A stretch of DNA of 64,000 nt, taken from Saccharicrinis sp963677655 (GTDB lineage: Bacteria > Bacteroidota > Bacteroidia > Bacteroidales > Marinilabiliaceae). The notes below the pieces were generated by a model that had not been told where the DNA came from, made no database searches, and was given only the letters and a program-made list of their open reading frames with translations. The stretch lies in the NCBI GenBank assembly GCA_963677655.1, contig OY782088.1; one strand, 5' to 3'. Shown here one piece after another: positions 36,670 through 46,371 of this stretch (positions within the stretch are counted from its first letter, which is position 1; each line of letters opens with the position of its first letter). The translations under genes were made by a program, and so were the position numbers.

Positions 36670-38601
36670 TTAGCTATATTTTTCGATTAGTTTAAGAATT
36701 TTAAGAACACCAGCTACATTCCATGCCATACTTACGGCACCTTTCCCACGTTGTGGAGGATTTCCATTATAATACTCTGACAAAGTACCTATACAATGCT
36801 CTGTCATTTCTTCTCCAAAATTTTCCACAATTCGTTTAATATGACTTATTCCACTTTGTTTATGAAGCTTTAAATATCCATCTGCATAAAACGATATTAA
36901 CCACGGCCATACAGCACCTTGATGTAGTCCTAATTCTCTTTTATGTGCTATACCTTCCATAGATCCCATATAATGAGGATCCTTTGGAGAAAGCGTCCGT
37001 AGTCCTTTTGGAGTAAGTAATTCTTCCTTCAGAATATCTATTACTCCCTTTTTCTGCTCATTATTTAAAGGTGAAAATTCAAACGATGTCGTAAAAACCT
37101 GATTAGGTCTTACTGCAGGATCTTGAAAATCCCCATCAACTAAGTCATATAAACAATTTTCATTTTCATTCCAGAATGTTTCAATAAAAGAAGTCTCCAG
37201 TGTTTCTAAAACCGATTTGATTTCTTTTACTAAACCAGCATCCTTTTTTTGTTCTTTTGCTAAATCAAAAAATAAGCTCAAGGCATTATACCATAAAGCG
37301 TTAATTTCAACACACGCACCATTTCTTGGTGTCACAGGTTTAAAATCAACAACTCCATTCATCCAAGTTAAAGGTATGTTTTCATCACAAATAACGACTA
37401 ACCCATGTTCGTTAATTTTTACATTTTCGAATCGGCCTGCCAAATATGATTTAATGATTAATTTTAAAAAATCATAATATTTAGTCCATAGTCCTTCAAT
37501 ACACAATTCTCCCCAACATTGTTGAATTGTCCAGAAAAACCACAATGGAGTATCAGCTTCATCAATTTTTGTGATGCTCTTATCCTTAATAATCTTAGTT
37601 ATCTTCTTAACTGTAGTATCCAGCACGTTAAAAAACAGTTCCTCATCTCCAAGGGCTTCTGTTAATTGAGGTACGGATATTAATGTATCACGAAGTCGTT
37701 CACCATACCAATGATAGCCAGCAACCATAGTGATACCTTTTCCATTTTGCACAAAAAACTGTTGTGCTGAATTCAAAAGATTGTTAAAAGTACTATCTCT
37801 TGGAATTCTTTTCTCTACTTCCTTGTCAAACCTAATCCCAAAATTCTCTGGAATATGTTTAGTCAATGATGCAGAAAAAATTATACTTTCCCCTTTAGCA
37901 ATATCAACTTCAAAATAACCAGGTACATAAAGGTCCTCCTTAAAATGATAACCTCTGTGTTGTTCTTTAAAGTATTCAATTCCTCTATACCAATCCGGAT
38001 TTGCTACGAATTCATTCTCTTTAGACAACTGCATATACAACGTAGGAACTGTTGGATACATTTGCATAGCAATTCCGTTCTCAACATGAGAATATTTAGC
38101 ATTAATAGCCATATTTTCATGTGTCAATTCATGAACGCTCCTATTGGCAAGGAAGGGTTTAAGTTTTAATTTCGTGTCAGAGTTCGCCTCTAAAAGTGTG
38201 AATTTTACAAGGACTCGTTCCTGTTTTTCAACTAATACTTCTTCAACTGAAAACATAACATCTCCTATTCGATACACTTTACGGGGGATAATATCGAATT
38301 CTAATTCTCTAATGTACTTGTGTCCTTTGGGTTCATAGTGGTTTCCATTATATTTATGAATACCAAGATTAAACTCCTTTTCATGCTGAATTATTGTAAC
38401 ATCAAGAGAACTTAATAAGACATGACGCATCATGTCAAAATTGGACAACGGACATACCAGTAAACCATGATATTTCCGAGTATTACAACCTATAATACTG
38501 GAGCTCGAATATGAGCCTGCCCGATTTGTTCGAACAATCTCTTTATAAAGAGATTGTTCCAGGTTGATTAATTTGGATTTTTCAAAAGTTAGATAGGACA
38601 T
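36670..38601 (-). CDS. Glycogen debranching enzyme (amylo-alpha-1,6-glucosidase type)
   Basis: 643 residues. The N-terminal domain (about 1-250) begins with LYKEIVRTNRAGSYSSSSII and GCNTRKYHGLLVCPLSNFD, the signature of the bacterial GDE N-terminal family. The C-terminal (alpha/alpha)6 barrel includes MVAGYHWYGERLRDTLISVP and, further on, TPRNGACVEINALWYNALS and LGLHQGAVWPWLISFYADGY. It removes alpha-1,6 branches from glycogen in the cytoplasm. First gene of the five-gene glycogen operon on this strand; its upstream 300 bases should hold the promoter. No signal peptide. Confidence 0.94.
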   Translation of the reverse strand: MSYLTFEKSKLINLEQSLYKEIVRTNRAGSYSSSSIIGCNTRKYHGLLVCPLSNFDMMRHVLLSSLDVTIIQHEKEFNLGIHKYNGNHYEPKGHKYIRELEFDIIPRKVYRIGDVMFSVEEVLVEKQERVLVKFTLLEANSDTKLKLKPFLANRSVHELTHENMAINAKYSHVENGIAMQMYPTVPTLYMQLSKENEFVANPDWYRGIEYFKEQHRGYHFKEDLYVPGYFEVDIAKGESIIFSASLTKHIPENFGIRFDKEVEKRIPRDSTFNNLLNSAQQFFVQNGKGITMVAGYHWYGERLRDTLISVPQLTEALGDEELFFNVLDTTVKKITKIIKDKSITKIDEADTPLWFFWTIQQCWGELCIEGLWTKYYDFLKLIIKSYLAGRFENVKINEHGLVVICDENIPLTWMNGVVDFKPVTPRNGACVEINALWYNALSLFFDLAKEQKKDAGLVKEIKSVLETLETSFIETFWNENENCLYDLVDGDFQDPAVRPNQVFTTSFEFSPLNNEQKKGVIDILKEELLTPKGLRTLSPKDPHYMGSMEGIAHKRELGLHQGAVWPWLISFYADGYLKLHKQSGISHIKRIVENFGEEMTEHCIGTLSEYYNGNPPQRGKGAVSMAWNVAGVLKILKLIEKYS

Positions 38602-38907
38602 TTAATAATTATTTGTTACATCATTTTCTTTATTTTTTTTAATACCATAAATCTAAAATAACTCAAACTAACCTATGTTAATTTAGATTATATAGATTCA
38701 AAATATATTTAGTTTAGTACTTCGATTCTTTTAAAGATAAACAGAAGCTATCTTCTATATTACCTTGCAATAATTTTAGCTATGATATAGCTATATTAGA
38801 CAAAAATAATTTATAACATGTTTGGTTGCTTCTTTTTTTGACGAATGGAAATAAAATCTTTATTACCTTCTATATTCACTTAACAAACAACAAATACAAA
38901 CCAGGAT
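38602..38907. other. Intergenic region in front of the glycogen operon
   Basis: AT-rich, no gene. It must include the promoter for the debranching enzyme operon, but no clear TTTG/TAnnTTTG pair stood out. An 11-bp inverted repeat GGATTTAAATT / AATTTAAATCC (38904-38941) straddles the stop codon of the neighbouring GSCFA gene. Confidence 0.5.
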
Positions 38908-39894
38908 TTAAATTATTTTACTCTTGAAAAAATTTAAATCCGAATTAAAATCCACACTGGGATATTTATTTTCTAGATAACCTATTTTCTCAATCTGATT
39001 CTTGAGAAAACTTTGATATGATTCTGAAGCTGAATCATAGGGTCTATGCCCAATTGCTTTCACTAATTTATACATCTCCTTAATATATTCCAATGTTTTG
39101 CCAGAAAAAATGCATCTTTTTAACTTTCGCCATATATATTCTATAGCCACAGAGTTAGGGTGAATCATATCTGGATCATAAAATCGGTAATCACGAAGGT
39201 CATCTAGTACCAATTCATAAGCTGGAAAATAATTACAGCTTTCAAACTGGTCCACCATACTTTCAATTGCTAAAAGTAAAGTTGATTTACTTATTTGATT
39301 ACCATGTGCTCCATCCTTCCAATGACGTACTGGACTTACGGTAAATACAATTTTTATGTTCGGATTGAATACAAGGAGTTCTGCAAATATTTTTTTATAC
39401 ACACTAACGATTTCTTCAACATTTAAAATAAATCTATTAAATTCTTTAGATGGATACTTATGACAATTGGATACAATCTGATCATTTTGTATCCATTGGT
39501 ATACCCATGCAGTACCAAAGGTTATAAAAATATATTCACATGACTTTAAATAATTGTAAGCCTTTAGGTTGGTCTCATTAATTTTTTGTAAACACTTACC
39601 TTTATCTCTATCTGAAAAAGTACTATGATGATAAAAACTATGCCAATGTTCTCCCTTAAAATTTAAGTCGTCTTCAGAAAACTCTCTTTTATTTATTATA
39701 GACTCCAAGGTATTTGCAACGCTAATTGGATTATAGATAACTCCATATGGATTAACATTTGCATTGAGTCTTACACTTTTAAATTTTTCTCCAATATTTG
39801 TCGCAAAACATGAACCCAAAAACATTACCTTTGAATCGTATTCTATTTTCTTCTTTAATTCATTGGCCTCAACTTCTGTTCTAAAACTATCCAT
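38908..39894 (-). CDS. GSCFA family protein (SGNH-hydrolase-like)
   Basis: 328 residues. The family name motif is present as VMFLGSCFATNIG (Ser28), the likely nucleophile block of an SGNH/GDSL-type fold. Further on are ITFGTAWVYQW, VFTVSPVRHWKDGAHGNQ and YDPDMIHPNSVAIEYIW, the last giving the Asp-x-x-His of the catalytic block. No signal peptide or membrane segment. An ester- or acyl-transfer role is inferred from the fold; no substrate is known to me. It starts 4 bases after the upstream hydrolase gene, so the two are probably co-transcribed. Confidence 0.88.
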   Translation of the reverse strand: MDSFRTEVEANELKKKIEYDSKVMFLGSCFATNIGEKFKSVRLNANVNPYGVIYNPISVANTLESIINKREFSEDDLNFKGEHWHSFYHHSTFSDRDKGKCLQKINETNLKAYNYLKSCEYIFITFGTAWVYQWIQNDQIVSNCHKYPSKEFNRFILNVEEIVSVYKKIFAELLVFNPNIKIVFTVSPVRHWKDGAHGNQISKSTLLLAIESMVDQFESCNYFPAYELVLDDLRDYRFYDPDMIHPNSVAIEYIWRKLKRCIFSGKTLEYIKEMYKLVKAIGHRPYDSASESYQSFLKNQIEKIGYLENKYPSVDFNSDLNFFKSKII

Positions 39895-39898
39895 TACA

Positions 39899-40795
39899 TT
39901 AATTTATACAAGCCACTCCATTATATTGTCCTTTCCTATTGTTACTACTCTCAACACTGTCAATCCAACTAACAATCTTTTCTATAACATTAGCACTTAC
40001 TTCCTCCACATGAATCTCATGTTTTGTATTAGGTAAGGAAATAAATTCCACACTACTATAATTATTATCTCTATATCTTTTTGATGCGTTTATATCAGTA
40101 ACGCTATCTGATTCTCCATGAAAAATTATAGTTGGCAAATGGAAGTCTTCTATTTTTTCAAGAATCAACTCTAACCCTAAGTGATAAACAAGAAATAACA
40201 ATCTAATGGAAATCCTTTTATGAACAAGAATATCCCTCCTAGCTTCTTGCTGCAATTTTGGATCTGATCTAAAATCTTCGGATTTTATTTTTGATGAGAT
40301 AGTAAAATTTGGAAATATCTTATTTATATTTCTTAAAATAAACAATGACATACCTTTAGGTTGTTTCCTTAAAGTAAACCATGGCGCAGTTAAAATTACA
40401 CCTTTAAACAAGTCCTTGTTTCCTATTGCAAATTTTAAAGCTACAGGTCCCCCCATGCTATTTCCATATAGATATATAGGAACATTACTTAATGAAGTAT
40501 TATTATTTAAATATTTTAAGCAAGCACTGATATCATTATAATAATCATTTAAATTACAAACACACCCCCGCTTCCCATTAGATTTACCATGCCCTCTTAA
40601 ATCAACACCAATTACCCCTATATTTTTATTACAAAAATCGATAGCTAAATCGGAAAAACGTGCAATATGACCACCTAAACCATGAACAAGACAAATTAAT
40701 GCTTTAATATCACCTTTGGGAGTCCAATACATACCATGTATTAGTGTTTGATCTGTTGCATAGGTATAAAAGGGAGAATGATTAAAATTACACAT
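39899..40795 (-). CDS. Alpha/beta hydrolase, monoacylglycerol-lipase-like
   Basis: 298 residues. Matches the Hydrolase_4 / lysophospholipase group: LICLVHGLGGHIARF (oxyanion region), GVDLRGHGKS, the nucleophile elbow YGNSMGG with Ser113, an acidic residue in FHGESDSVTD, and His in LPNTKHEIHVE. No signal peptide, so probably cytoplasmic or peripheral. It likely cleaves a lipid or other ester. It is paired with the GSCFA gene immediately downstream; the pairing of two candidate esterases may mean a joint pathway, but this is inference. Confidence 0.88.
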   Translation of the reverse strand: MCNFNHSPFYTYATDQTLIHGMYWTPKGDIKALICLVHGLGGHIARFSDLAIDFCNKNIGVIGVDLRGHGKSNGKRGCVCNLNDYYNDISACLKYLNNNTSLSNVPIYLYGNSMGGPVALKFAIGNKDLFKGVILTAPWFTLRKQPKGMSLFILRNINKIFPNFTISSKIKSEDFRSDPKLQQEARRDILVHKRISIRLLFLVYHLGLELILEKIEDFHLPTIIFHGESDSVTDINASKRYRDNNYSSVEFISLPNTKHEIHVEEVSANVIEKIVSWIDSVESSNNRKGQYNGVACIN

Positions 40796-40916
40796 AGATT
40801 AAAAATTAAACGACTATCATTTAGACTATATTCTTTTCAAATATCATATGAATTTCAGTATGAATCTCTTAAATTTAGCAACATTTTTCAACAGTAACAT
40901 AGTTGTAAACCGTTTT

Positions 40917-41849
40917 TTACAATAAAAAATCTATATTTCTTTTCAATCCTACATACTTTGTTCTCATTACTGCAGATTTTTTAAATAAAGCTGAGAACTT
41001 TTCTTCTGTCAGTTGTGTCCAATCTTTTCGTGACATTTCAAGCAATTCCGTTTTCGGAAAAAATCGTTTTTCTTTATGAGGTCTCGACTTCCAAGTCCAT
41101 GGACAGACTTCCTGGCATATATCACATCCATACATTCGATTATCCATTTTCCCTTTAAATTCTTCAGGAATTTCATCTTTATTTTCAATGGTAATATATG
41201 ATATACATTTATTTGAATCTATCACTTTAGGAGAAACAATAGCCCCTGTAGGACATGCTTCAATACAACGAGTACAACCACCACAAGCCTCTTTTATTCT
41301 CTCTCCGTATGGTAATTCTATATTCACTATCAATTCAGCAATAAAGACATAGCTACCAAGTCTTTTATGAATTAGATTACTATTTTTCCCAATCCAACCT
41401 AACCCGGCATTTACGGCATAGGCACGCTCTAAAACCGGTGCTGAGTCAACAAAAAACCGACCTTCTAAAGAGGGATAAATTTCAGATTTGATATATTGAA
41501 ATAATTCTTTCAATTTATCCTTTAATACATAATGATAATCTTCACCAAATGCATATCTTGATATAACAGGTGCAGTACTTTTTTGAGATTCTTTCGGAAA
41601 ATAGTTTTTTAATAAAACAATAACAGTTTTAGCGCCTTCAACCAACTTAGAAGCGTTTACCCTTTTATCAAAATGATTTTCCATATAATGCATATTTCCA
41701 TGCATCTTATTATCTAACCATTGTTTCAGATAATATTTGTCATCATCGAGTTCAACAGCTTTAGTAAAACCACAATCGTCAAACCCTAACTCTTGAGCTT
41801 TAGCTTTTATTAATTCTGCATATTTTATTCTAACTAAATCCATCTGCAC
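40917..41849 (-). CDS. queG: Epoxyqueuosine reductase QueG
   Basis: 310 residues. Last step of queuosine synthesis on tRNA: reduces epoxyqueuosine using cobalamin and two 4Fe-4S clusters. The catalytic Asp lies in FVDSAPVLERAYAVNAGLGW (Asp135). The first ferredoxin-like motif is CGGCTRCIEACPTGAI (Cys189, 192, 195, 199), and the second set is Cys215 plus CDICQEVCPW (Cys242, 245, 249). All expected cluster ligands are present. It is a single gene about 120 bases from the hydrolase gene. Met3 is an alternative start and changes little. Confidence 0.96.
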   Translation of the reverse strand: MQMDLVRIKYAELIKAKAQELGFDDCGFTKAVELDDDKYYLKQWLDNKMHGNMHYMENHFDKRVNASKLVEGAKTVIVLLKNYFPKESQKSTAPVISRYAFGEDYHYVLKDKLKELFQYIKSEIYPSLEGRFFVDSAPVLERAYAVNAGLGWIGKNSNLIHKRLGSYVFIAELIVNIELPYGERIKEACGGCTRCIEACPTGAIVSPKVIDSNKCISYITIENKDEIPEEFKGKMDNRMYGCDICQEVCPWTWKSRPHKEKRFFPKTELLEMSRKDWTQLTEEKFSALFKKSAVMRTKYVGLKRNIDFLL

Positions 41850-41891
41850 TCACTCAAAACAATATCGTTTAATCGATAATCAATTATAAAA

Positions 41892-41930
41892 AAAAGATCC
41901 TTAACCATACTGGATGATTAAGGATCTTTT
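41892..41930 (-). terminator. Rho-independent terminator of the suf operon
   Basis: Perfect 13-bp stem AAAAGATCCTTAA / TTAAGGATCTTTT, with T-rich DNA on the minus strand, about 20 bases after the last suf gene. Confidence 0.87.
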
Positions 41931-41951
41931 CAAAATATTTTTAGTTAAATC

Positions 41952-42296
41952 TTATAACAATCCTAATTCTAATAATGCTTCATCAGAAAGCATATCTTTT
42001 GTCCAGGGAGGATCGAATGTTAAATTAACATCCACATGAGAAACCCCTTCTATACTACTTACCTTATCAAAAACTTCTTCAGGCATTGATTCAGCAACAG
42101 GACAATTAGGTGATGTTAATGTCATTACAACTCTCACCTTCCCATCCTCTTCAACATTAACCTCATAGATTAATCCTAAATCATATATATTAACAGGAAT
42201 CTCCGGATCGAAAATAGTCTTCAATATATTTACAATCTCTTCCTCTAGTGATAAAAATTCGTTTGTCATAATATTTTGAATCTGGTATATTTTCAA
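41952..42296 (-). CDS. DUF59 / MIP18-family iron-sulfur assembly protein (SufT-like)
   Basis: 114 residues from the first Met; Met10 (start at 42269, MTNEFLSLEEEIVNILKTIF) is a more usual start. Family motifs: FDPEIPVNIYDLGLIYEV, VVMTLTSPNCPVAESMP with its conserved Cys, and HVDVNLTFDPPWTKDMLS. Such proteins help SUF-based cluster maturation in several bacteria. It ends the suf operon, directly after sufE, which supports this role. Some relatives act in phenylacetate degradation (PaaD), but no such genes are here. Confidence 0.92.
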   Translation of the reverse strand: MKIYQIQNIMTNEFLSLEEEIVNILKTIFDPEIPVNIYDLGLIYEVNVEEDGKVRVVMTLTSPNCPVAESMPEEVFDKVSSIEGVSHVDVNLTFDPPWTKDMLSDEALLELGLL

Positions 42297-42343
42297 AACA
42301 TTAAGACCATCTTAACATTTATCAATATACAATTATTTAATAT

Positions 42344-42766
42344 CTATGCTTGCTTAGCTTTAAATGCAAGAGCAAATAAACGCATTTGCTTTATCATTGC
42401 AACCAAACCATTTGAACGAGTAGGTGAAAGATGTTCTTTCAATCCTATTACATCTACAAATGAAAGCTCATTATTTAGTATATCTTCAGGTGTTTGTCCA
42501 GATAAGGCTCTAATCATTAAAGCTACAATACCCTTAACAATTATGGCATCACTATCACCCATGTAATATATCTTACCATCCTCTTCCCAAGCGTGTAACC
42601 ATACTTTAGACTGACAACCATCTAATAAATTTTGGTCTAATCTATATTGATCATCAAAAGGCTCTAAATCATTACCTAACTCAATCAAATAGGCATATTT
42701 ATCCATCCATTCATCAAACGAAGCAAACTCTTCAATTATTTCCTCTTGAATTTCCTGTATTGTCAT
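42344..42766 (-). CDS. sufE: SufE, sulfur acceptor for SufS
   Basis: 140 residues. Accepts persulfide from SufS and passes it to the SufBCD scaffold. The active-site Cys51 lies in QNLLDGCQSKVWLHAW, the standard SufE loop; DSDAIIVKGIVALMIRALSG and the C-terminal SPTRSNGLVAMIKQM also fit. It follows sufS by about 60 bases in the operon. Normal length, with no fusion. Confidence 0.96.
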   Translation of the reverse strand: MTIQEIQEEIIEEFASFDEWMDKYAYLIELGNDLEPFDDQYRLDQNLLDGCQSKVWLHAWEEDGKIYYMGDSDAIIVKGIVALMIRALSGQTPEDILNNELSFVDVIGLKEHLSPTRSNGLVAMIKQMRLFALAFKAKQA

Positions 42767-42824
42767 TTCAATTATTTATTTCTTATTTATATTTTAATTA
42801 GCAAATATGCTAAAATTAAAATCT

Positions 42825-44045
42825 TTACCCAAACAACATGGCTACCTTTGAGATTCCCTCAACCAAACGATCTATTTCTTCTTTTGTATTATACACAGCA
42901 AATGATGCTCTTAAAGTACCCGGTATACCGTAAAAATCCATAATTGGTTGAGCACAATGATGTCCAGTTCTTACGGCTAATCCCATTTTATCAAGCATTG
43001 TACCCATATCAAAAGGATGTATCTCTTTTACAAGAAAAGAAATCACACTTGATTTTTTTTCTGAGGTGCCAAAAATCCTCATTCCTTCAATCTTATTGAA
43101 CTGCTCTGTTGCATAGGTCAATAACTCGTGTTCATAATCTGCAATATTATCAACTCCTATTTCTGAAACAAAATCAATAGCTTCTCCAAGACCTATAGCT
43201 CCAGCTATATTAGGCGTTCCTGCTTCAAACTTAAATGGCAATTCATTATATGATGTTTCCTCAAATGAAACAGTCTTAATCATCTCACCTCCACCTTGCC
43301 ATGGTTCCATTTCATTCAAAAATTTTTCTTTACCATACAAGACACCTGTACCTGTAGGACCATATATTTTGTGACCTGAAAATACTAAAAAGTCAACATC
43401 TAACTCCTGAACATCCACTTTTAAATGTTGTACTGCCTGAGAAGCATCAACCATTATAAGCGAATTATTTTGATGCACACGTTCAATGATTTGAGGAATT
43501 GGATTTTCTGTTCCTAATGCATTTGAAACGTATGTTACGGCAACTATTTTAGTTTTCTCTGTTAATAAAGAATCTAATGCAGAAATATCTAATTCACCAT
43601 TTTCCGTTATCGGAATCACTTTTAATATTGCTTTTTTCCTTTTGCACATCATTTGCCATGGCACAATATTAGAATGATGTTCCATTTGTGAAACAATAAT
43701 TTCATCACCCTCCTGAATATATGTTTCACCAAAAGAATAAGTCAATAAATTTATTGCAGCCGTTGCTCCTGAAGTAAAAATGATTTCATGAGAATGAGCT
43801 GCATTTAAGAATTCCTGAACTTTAATACGGGCATTTTCAAAAGCCAAAGTTGCCTGATTACTCAAATAATGAACACCTCTATGAATGTTACTATTTAAAG
43901 TATAATAAATTTCATTTACTTTATTAACAACTCTCTCGGGCTTATGAGTTGTTGCAGCATTATCAAAATAAGCCAATGGCTTACCATGAACCTGGCTACT
44001 TAAAATTGGAAACTGCTCTCTTATTTTATTTATATCTATTGCCAT
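42825..44045 (-). CDS. sufS: Cysteine desulfurase SufS
   Basis: 406 residues with the start at MAIDINKIREQFPIL. A longer frame beginning at 44096 would overlap sufD by 47 bases and adds 17 residues with no family match, so I reject it. PLP enzyme that takes sulfur from cysteine. Visible: FDNAATTHKP, the PLP Lys226 in FSGHKIYGPTGTGVLYG, the SufS-type Cys364 in RTGHHCAQP, and SFAVYNTKEEID. The start lies 4 bases after the sufD stop, and SufE is encoded next. Confidence 0.96.
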   Translation of the reverse strand: MAIDINKIREQFPILSSQVHGKPLAYFDNAATTHKPERVVNKVNEIYYTLNSNIHRGVHYLSNQATLAFENARIKVQEFLNAAHSHEIIFTSGATAAINLLTYSFGETYIQEGDEIIVSQMEHHSNIVPWQMMCKRKKAILKVIPITENGELDISALDSLLTEKTKIVAVTYVSNALGTENPIPQIIERVHQNNSLIMVDASQAVQHLKVDVQELDVDFLVFSGHKIYGPTGTGVLYGKEKFLNEMEPWQGGGEMIKTVSFEETSYNELPFKFEAGTPNIAGAIGLGEAIDFVSEIGVDNIADYEHELLTYATEQFNKIEGMRIFGTSEKKSSVISFLVKEIHPFDMGTMLDKMGLAVRTGHHCAQPIMDFYGIPGTLRASFAVYNTKEEIDRLVEGISKVAMLFG

Positions 44046-44049
44046 AGTC

Positions 44050-45444
44050 TTACATACAAGCATATCCTTTTCCTGCTTCCTGACCACATAGAACACAAGA
44101 ATTACATTTATTTAACTCACCACGAAATACTTGCTCCACCAATCCTCGTATTTGTTCTCTAACAGCCTCTACTCTTATCTTCTCTACAGCTTCATAAGCA
44201 AATGCATACATCAACAAAATTCTTGCTTCATCTTTACCAATACCTCTAGAGCGCAGATAGAACATAGATTTTTCATCTAACTGACCAACAGTTGCACCAT
44301 GTGAACATTTTACATCATCTGCATAAATTTCCAACATTGGTTTAGAATTCATCTTTGCATTTTCTGTTAACAATAAATTGTCATTTTTTTGAAATGCATT
44401 TGTTTTCTGAGCATTTGGACGTACCATAATTTTACCGGCAAAAGCACCTGTTGCATTATCATCCAAAACACCTTTAAACAACTCTTCACTATAACAATTT
44501 GCTTTTGCGTGGTCTATAAATGAAAAGTTATCTACATGTTGACTCTTATCTGAAATAAACAATCCATAAACTCGCGATTCGCAATGCTCATCATCCATAT
44601 GAACGTAAACATTGTTTCTTGTTACACCTGTATGTAAAGTAAGGTTATGAGTTAAAATACTTGAATGCTCTTTCTGCTTTACAAATACAGATGAAATATT
44701 AGTTGTTAAATTATGTTGATTCTGAATTGAATATATATCGAAAATAGAGTTTTTATCAACATAAGCCTCTGTTACTCCATTCAATAAAAACTTATTCTCT
44801 GACACAGTATGTTCACAAACTAATATTTTAGCCTGCGCATTTTCTTCCACTACAACTAAGTTTCGAGGAAAAGCCATAAAGTCTTCTTCAGCCTTCATAA
44901 TATTCACAATTTGAATTGGCTTTTCAACTACAACCCCTTTTGGAATATATATAAAGAAACCATCTTGAGCAAAAGCAGTATTTAATGCTACAAAACTATC
45001 CTCTTCGTTTTTAGCATATTTATTATAATGAGCTTCAAAGATCTCTGGATGTGATTTTGAATATTCAGAAAAACTACCAATTAGCACTCCTTCAGGAAGT
45101 GATTCTGGTAACGTATTTTTTCTATAATACCATCCATTTATTAAGTAAACAGTAATTGCCTCAAGATCTTCTACATTACAATTAAATACATCTTTTAAAT
45201 TTTGATTGAAAACTTCATGTTCAAAATCAAAACTATAATCTCTCTCGAATTGAGGATTTAGATTTGTATATTTATAAGTTTCAACCTTACGATTAGGAAT
45301 CCCCTTTTCTTCAAATATTTCAATTGCACGATCTCTTTCATTTGCCACAACATCTGAAGCAACAATATTTAATCGTCCTAGATTTTCCTTGTAAAGGGAA
45401 ATATATTTTTCTTCTGCTTTTATTTCTGAACCCGCTATACTCAT
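44050..45444 (-). CDS. sufD: Fe-S cluster assembly protein SufD
   Basis: 464 residues. Partner of SufB and SufC in the SUF scaffold. The N-terminus has the SufD helical region (RKVETYKYTNLNPQFE). The core beta-helix includes GVVVEKPIQIVNIM, SRVYGLFISDKSQHVDNFSF, KCSHGATVGQLDEKSMFYLRS and RGIGKDEARILLMYAFAYE. The extreme C-terminus is unusual in being Cys-rich: ELNKCNSCVLCGQEAGKGYACM has four cysteines (C-x2-C-x2-C and one near the end), which may bind metal or be redox active. It lies between sufC and sufS with very short gaps. Confidence 0.95.
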   Translation of the reverse strand: MSIAGSEIKAEEKYISLYKENLGRLNIVASDVVANERDRAIEIFEEKGIPNRKVETYKYTNLNPQFERDYSFDFEHEVFNQNLKDVFNCNVEDLEAITVYLINGWYYRKNTLPESLPEGVLIGSFSEYSKSHPEIFEAHYNKYAKNEEDSFVALNTAFAQDGFFIYIPKGVVVEKPIQIVNIMKAEEDFMAFPRNLVVVEENAQAKILVCEHTVSENKFLLNGVTEAYVDKNSIFDIYSIQNQHNLTTNISSVFVKQKEHSSILTHNLTLHTGVTRNNVYVHMDDEHCESRVYGLFISDKSQHVDNFSFIDHAKANCYSEELFKGVLDDNATGAFAGKIMVRPNAQKTNAFQKNDNLLLTENAKMNSKPMLEIYADDVKCSHGATVGQLDEKSMFYLRSRGIGKDEARILLMYAFAYEAVEKIRVEAVREQIRGLVEQVFRGELNKCNSCVLCGQEAGKGYACM

Positions 45445-45482
45445 TTTAATACATTTTAAAAGTTAAACATGTAGTTTACGGG

Positions 45483-46235
45483 TTAATCCTCAAACTGCTT
45501 TTTAATCCAGTCGTAACCTTTTTCCTCTAATTCTAAAGCCAACTCTTTTCCTGCTGACATTACGATCCTTCCTTTATACAAAACGTGTACAAAATCAGGA
45601 ACTATATAATCTAATAATCGCTGATAGTGAGTAATCACAATCGTTGCATTATCTTCTGATTTTAATTTATTAACTCCATTTGCCACAATTCTTAAAGCAT
45701 CAATATCTAAACCTGAATCAGTTTCATCTAAAATAGACACTTTAGGTTGTAACATTGCCATCTGGAAGATTTCATTTTTCTTTTTCTCTCCACCTGAAAA
45801 ACCTTCATTAACTGAACGATTAGTAAGATTTGAATCAATCTCTACTAATTTCTTTTTTTCACGCATCAATTTTAAAAATTCACTAGCAGAATAAGGTTTA
45901 TCTCCATTATACTTACGGTGTTCGTTTACAGCAGTACGCATAAAGTTAACCATACTAACACCTGGAATTTCAACAGGATATTGGAAACTGTAAAACAAAC
46001 CTTCTCGAGCTCTATCTTCAGCAGGCATTTCTAACAGTTCTTTTCCATAAAAAGAAACAGAACCTTCAGAAACATCAAATGCTTCACTTCCTGCAAGAAC
46101 AGATGAAAGTGTACTCTTTCCTGCTCCATTAGGCCCCATGATAGCATGAACTTCTCCTGGTTTAACAGTTAAATTAATCCCTCTTAATATTTCCTTATCT
46201 TCTATTTTAGCATGTAAATTTTTAATCTCAAGCAT
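45483..46235 (-). CDS. sufC: Fe-S assembly ATPase SufC
   Basis: 250 residues from MLEIKNLHAKI. Met at 46256 would add 7 residues (MILKKKI), but the shorter start matches the family. ABC-type ATPase of the SUF scaffold. Walker A is GPNGAGKST, the Q-loop region FYSFQYPVEIPGVSMVNFMR follows, the signature is SGGEKKKNE, Walker B is SILDETDSGLD, and the switch His is in VITHYQRLLDYI. Inside the suf operon; about 136 bases separate it from sufB, longer than the other gaps, and include a repeat. Confidence 0.96.
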   Translation of the reverse strand: MLEIKNLHAKIEDKEILRGINLTVKPGEVHAIMGPNGAGKSTLSSVLAGSEAFDVSEGSVSFYGKELLEMPAEDRAREGLFYSFQYPVEIPGVSMVNFMRTAVNEHRKYNGDKPYSASEFLKLMREKKKLVEIDSNLTNRSVNEGFSGGEKKKNEIFQMAMLQPKVSILDETDSGLDIDALRIVANGVNKLKSEDNATIVITHYQRLLDYIVPDFVHVLYKGRIVMSAGKELALELEEKGYDWIKKQFED

Positions 46236-46248
46236 AATCTTTTTTTTT

Positions 46249-46369
46249 AGTATCAAGCATCAAGACACAAGTAATAGACTTTTAAGAATCCTGATTTTGA
46301 TAGTTACATTATATATTAAACAGAGCAAGACAAATATTGTCGTTCGACTTGATACTTGCTACTTGTGTC
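46249..46369. repeat. Inverted repeats in the sufB-sufC gap
   Basis: GTATCAAG (46250-46257) and GACACAAGTA (46264-46273) recur inverted as CTTGATAC (46348-46355) and TACTTGTGTC (46360-46369). The two pairs are interleaved, not nested, so they cannot form one plain hairpin. Similar AAGTATCAAG / ACACAAGTA units occur as intergenic repeats in Bacteroidota. Confidence 0.6.
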
Positions 46370-46371
46370 TT

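Noticed and set aside
44046..44096. N-terminal extension of SufS
   Set aside because: The 17 extra residues overlap the sufD end and match no SufS; start moved to 44045.
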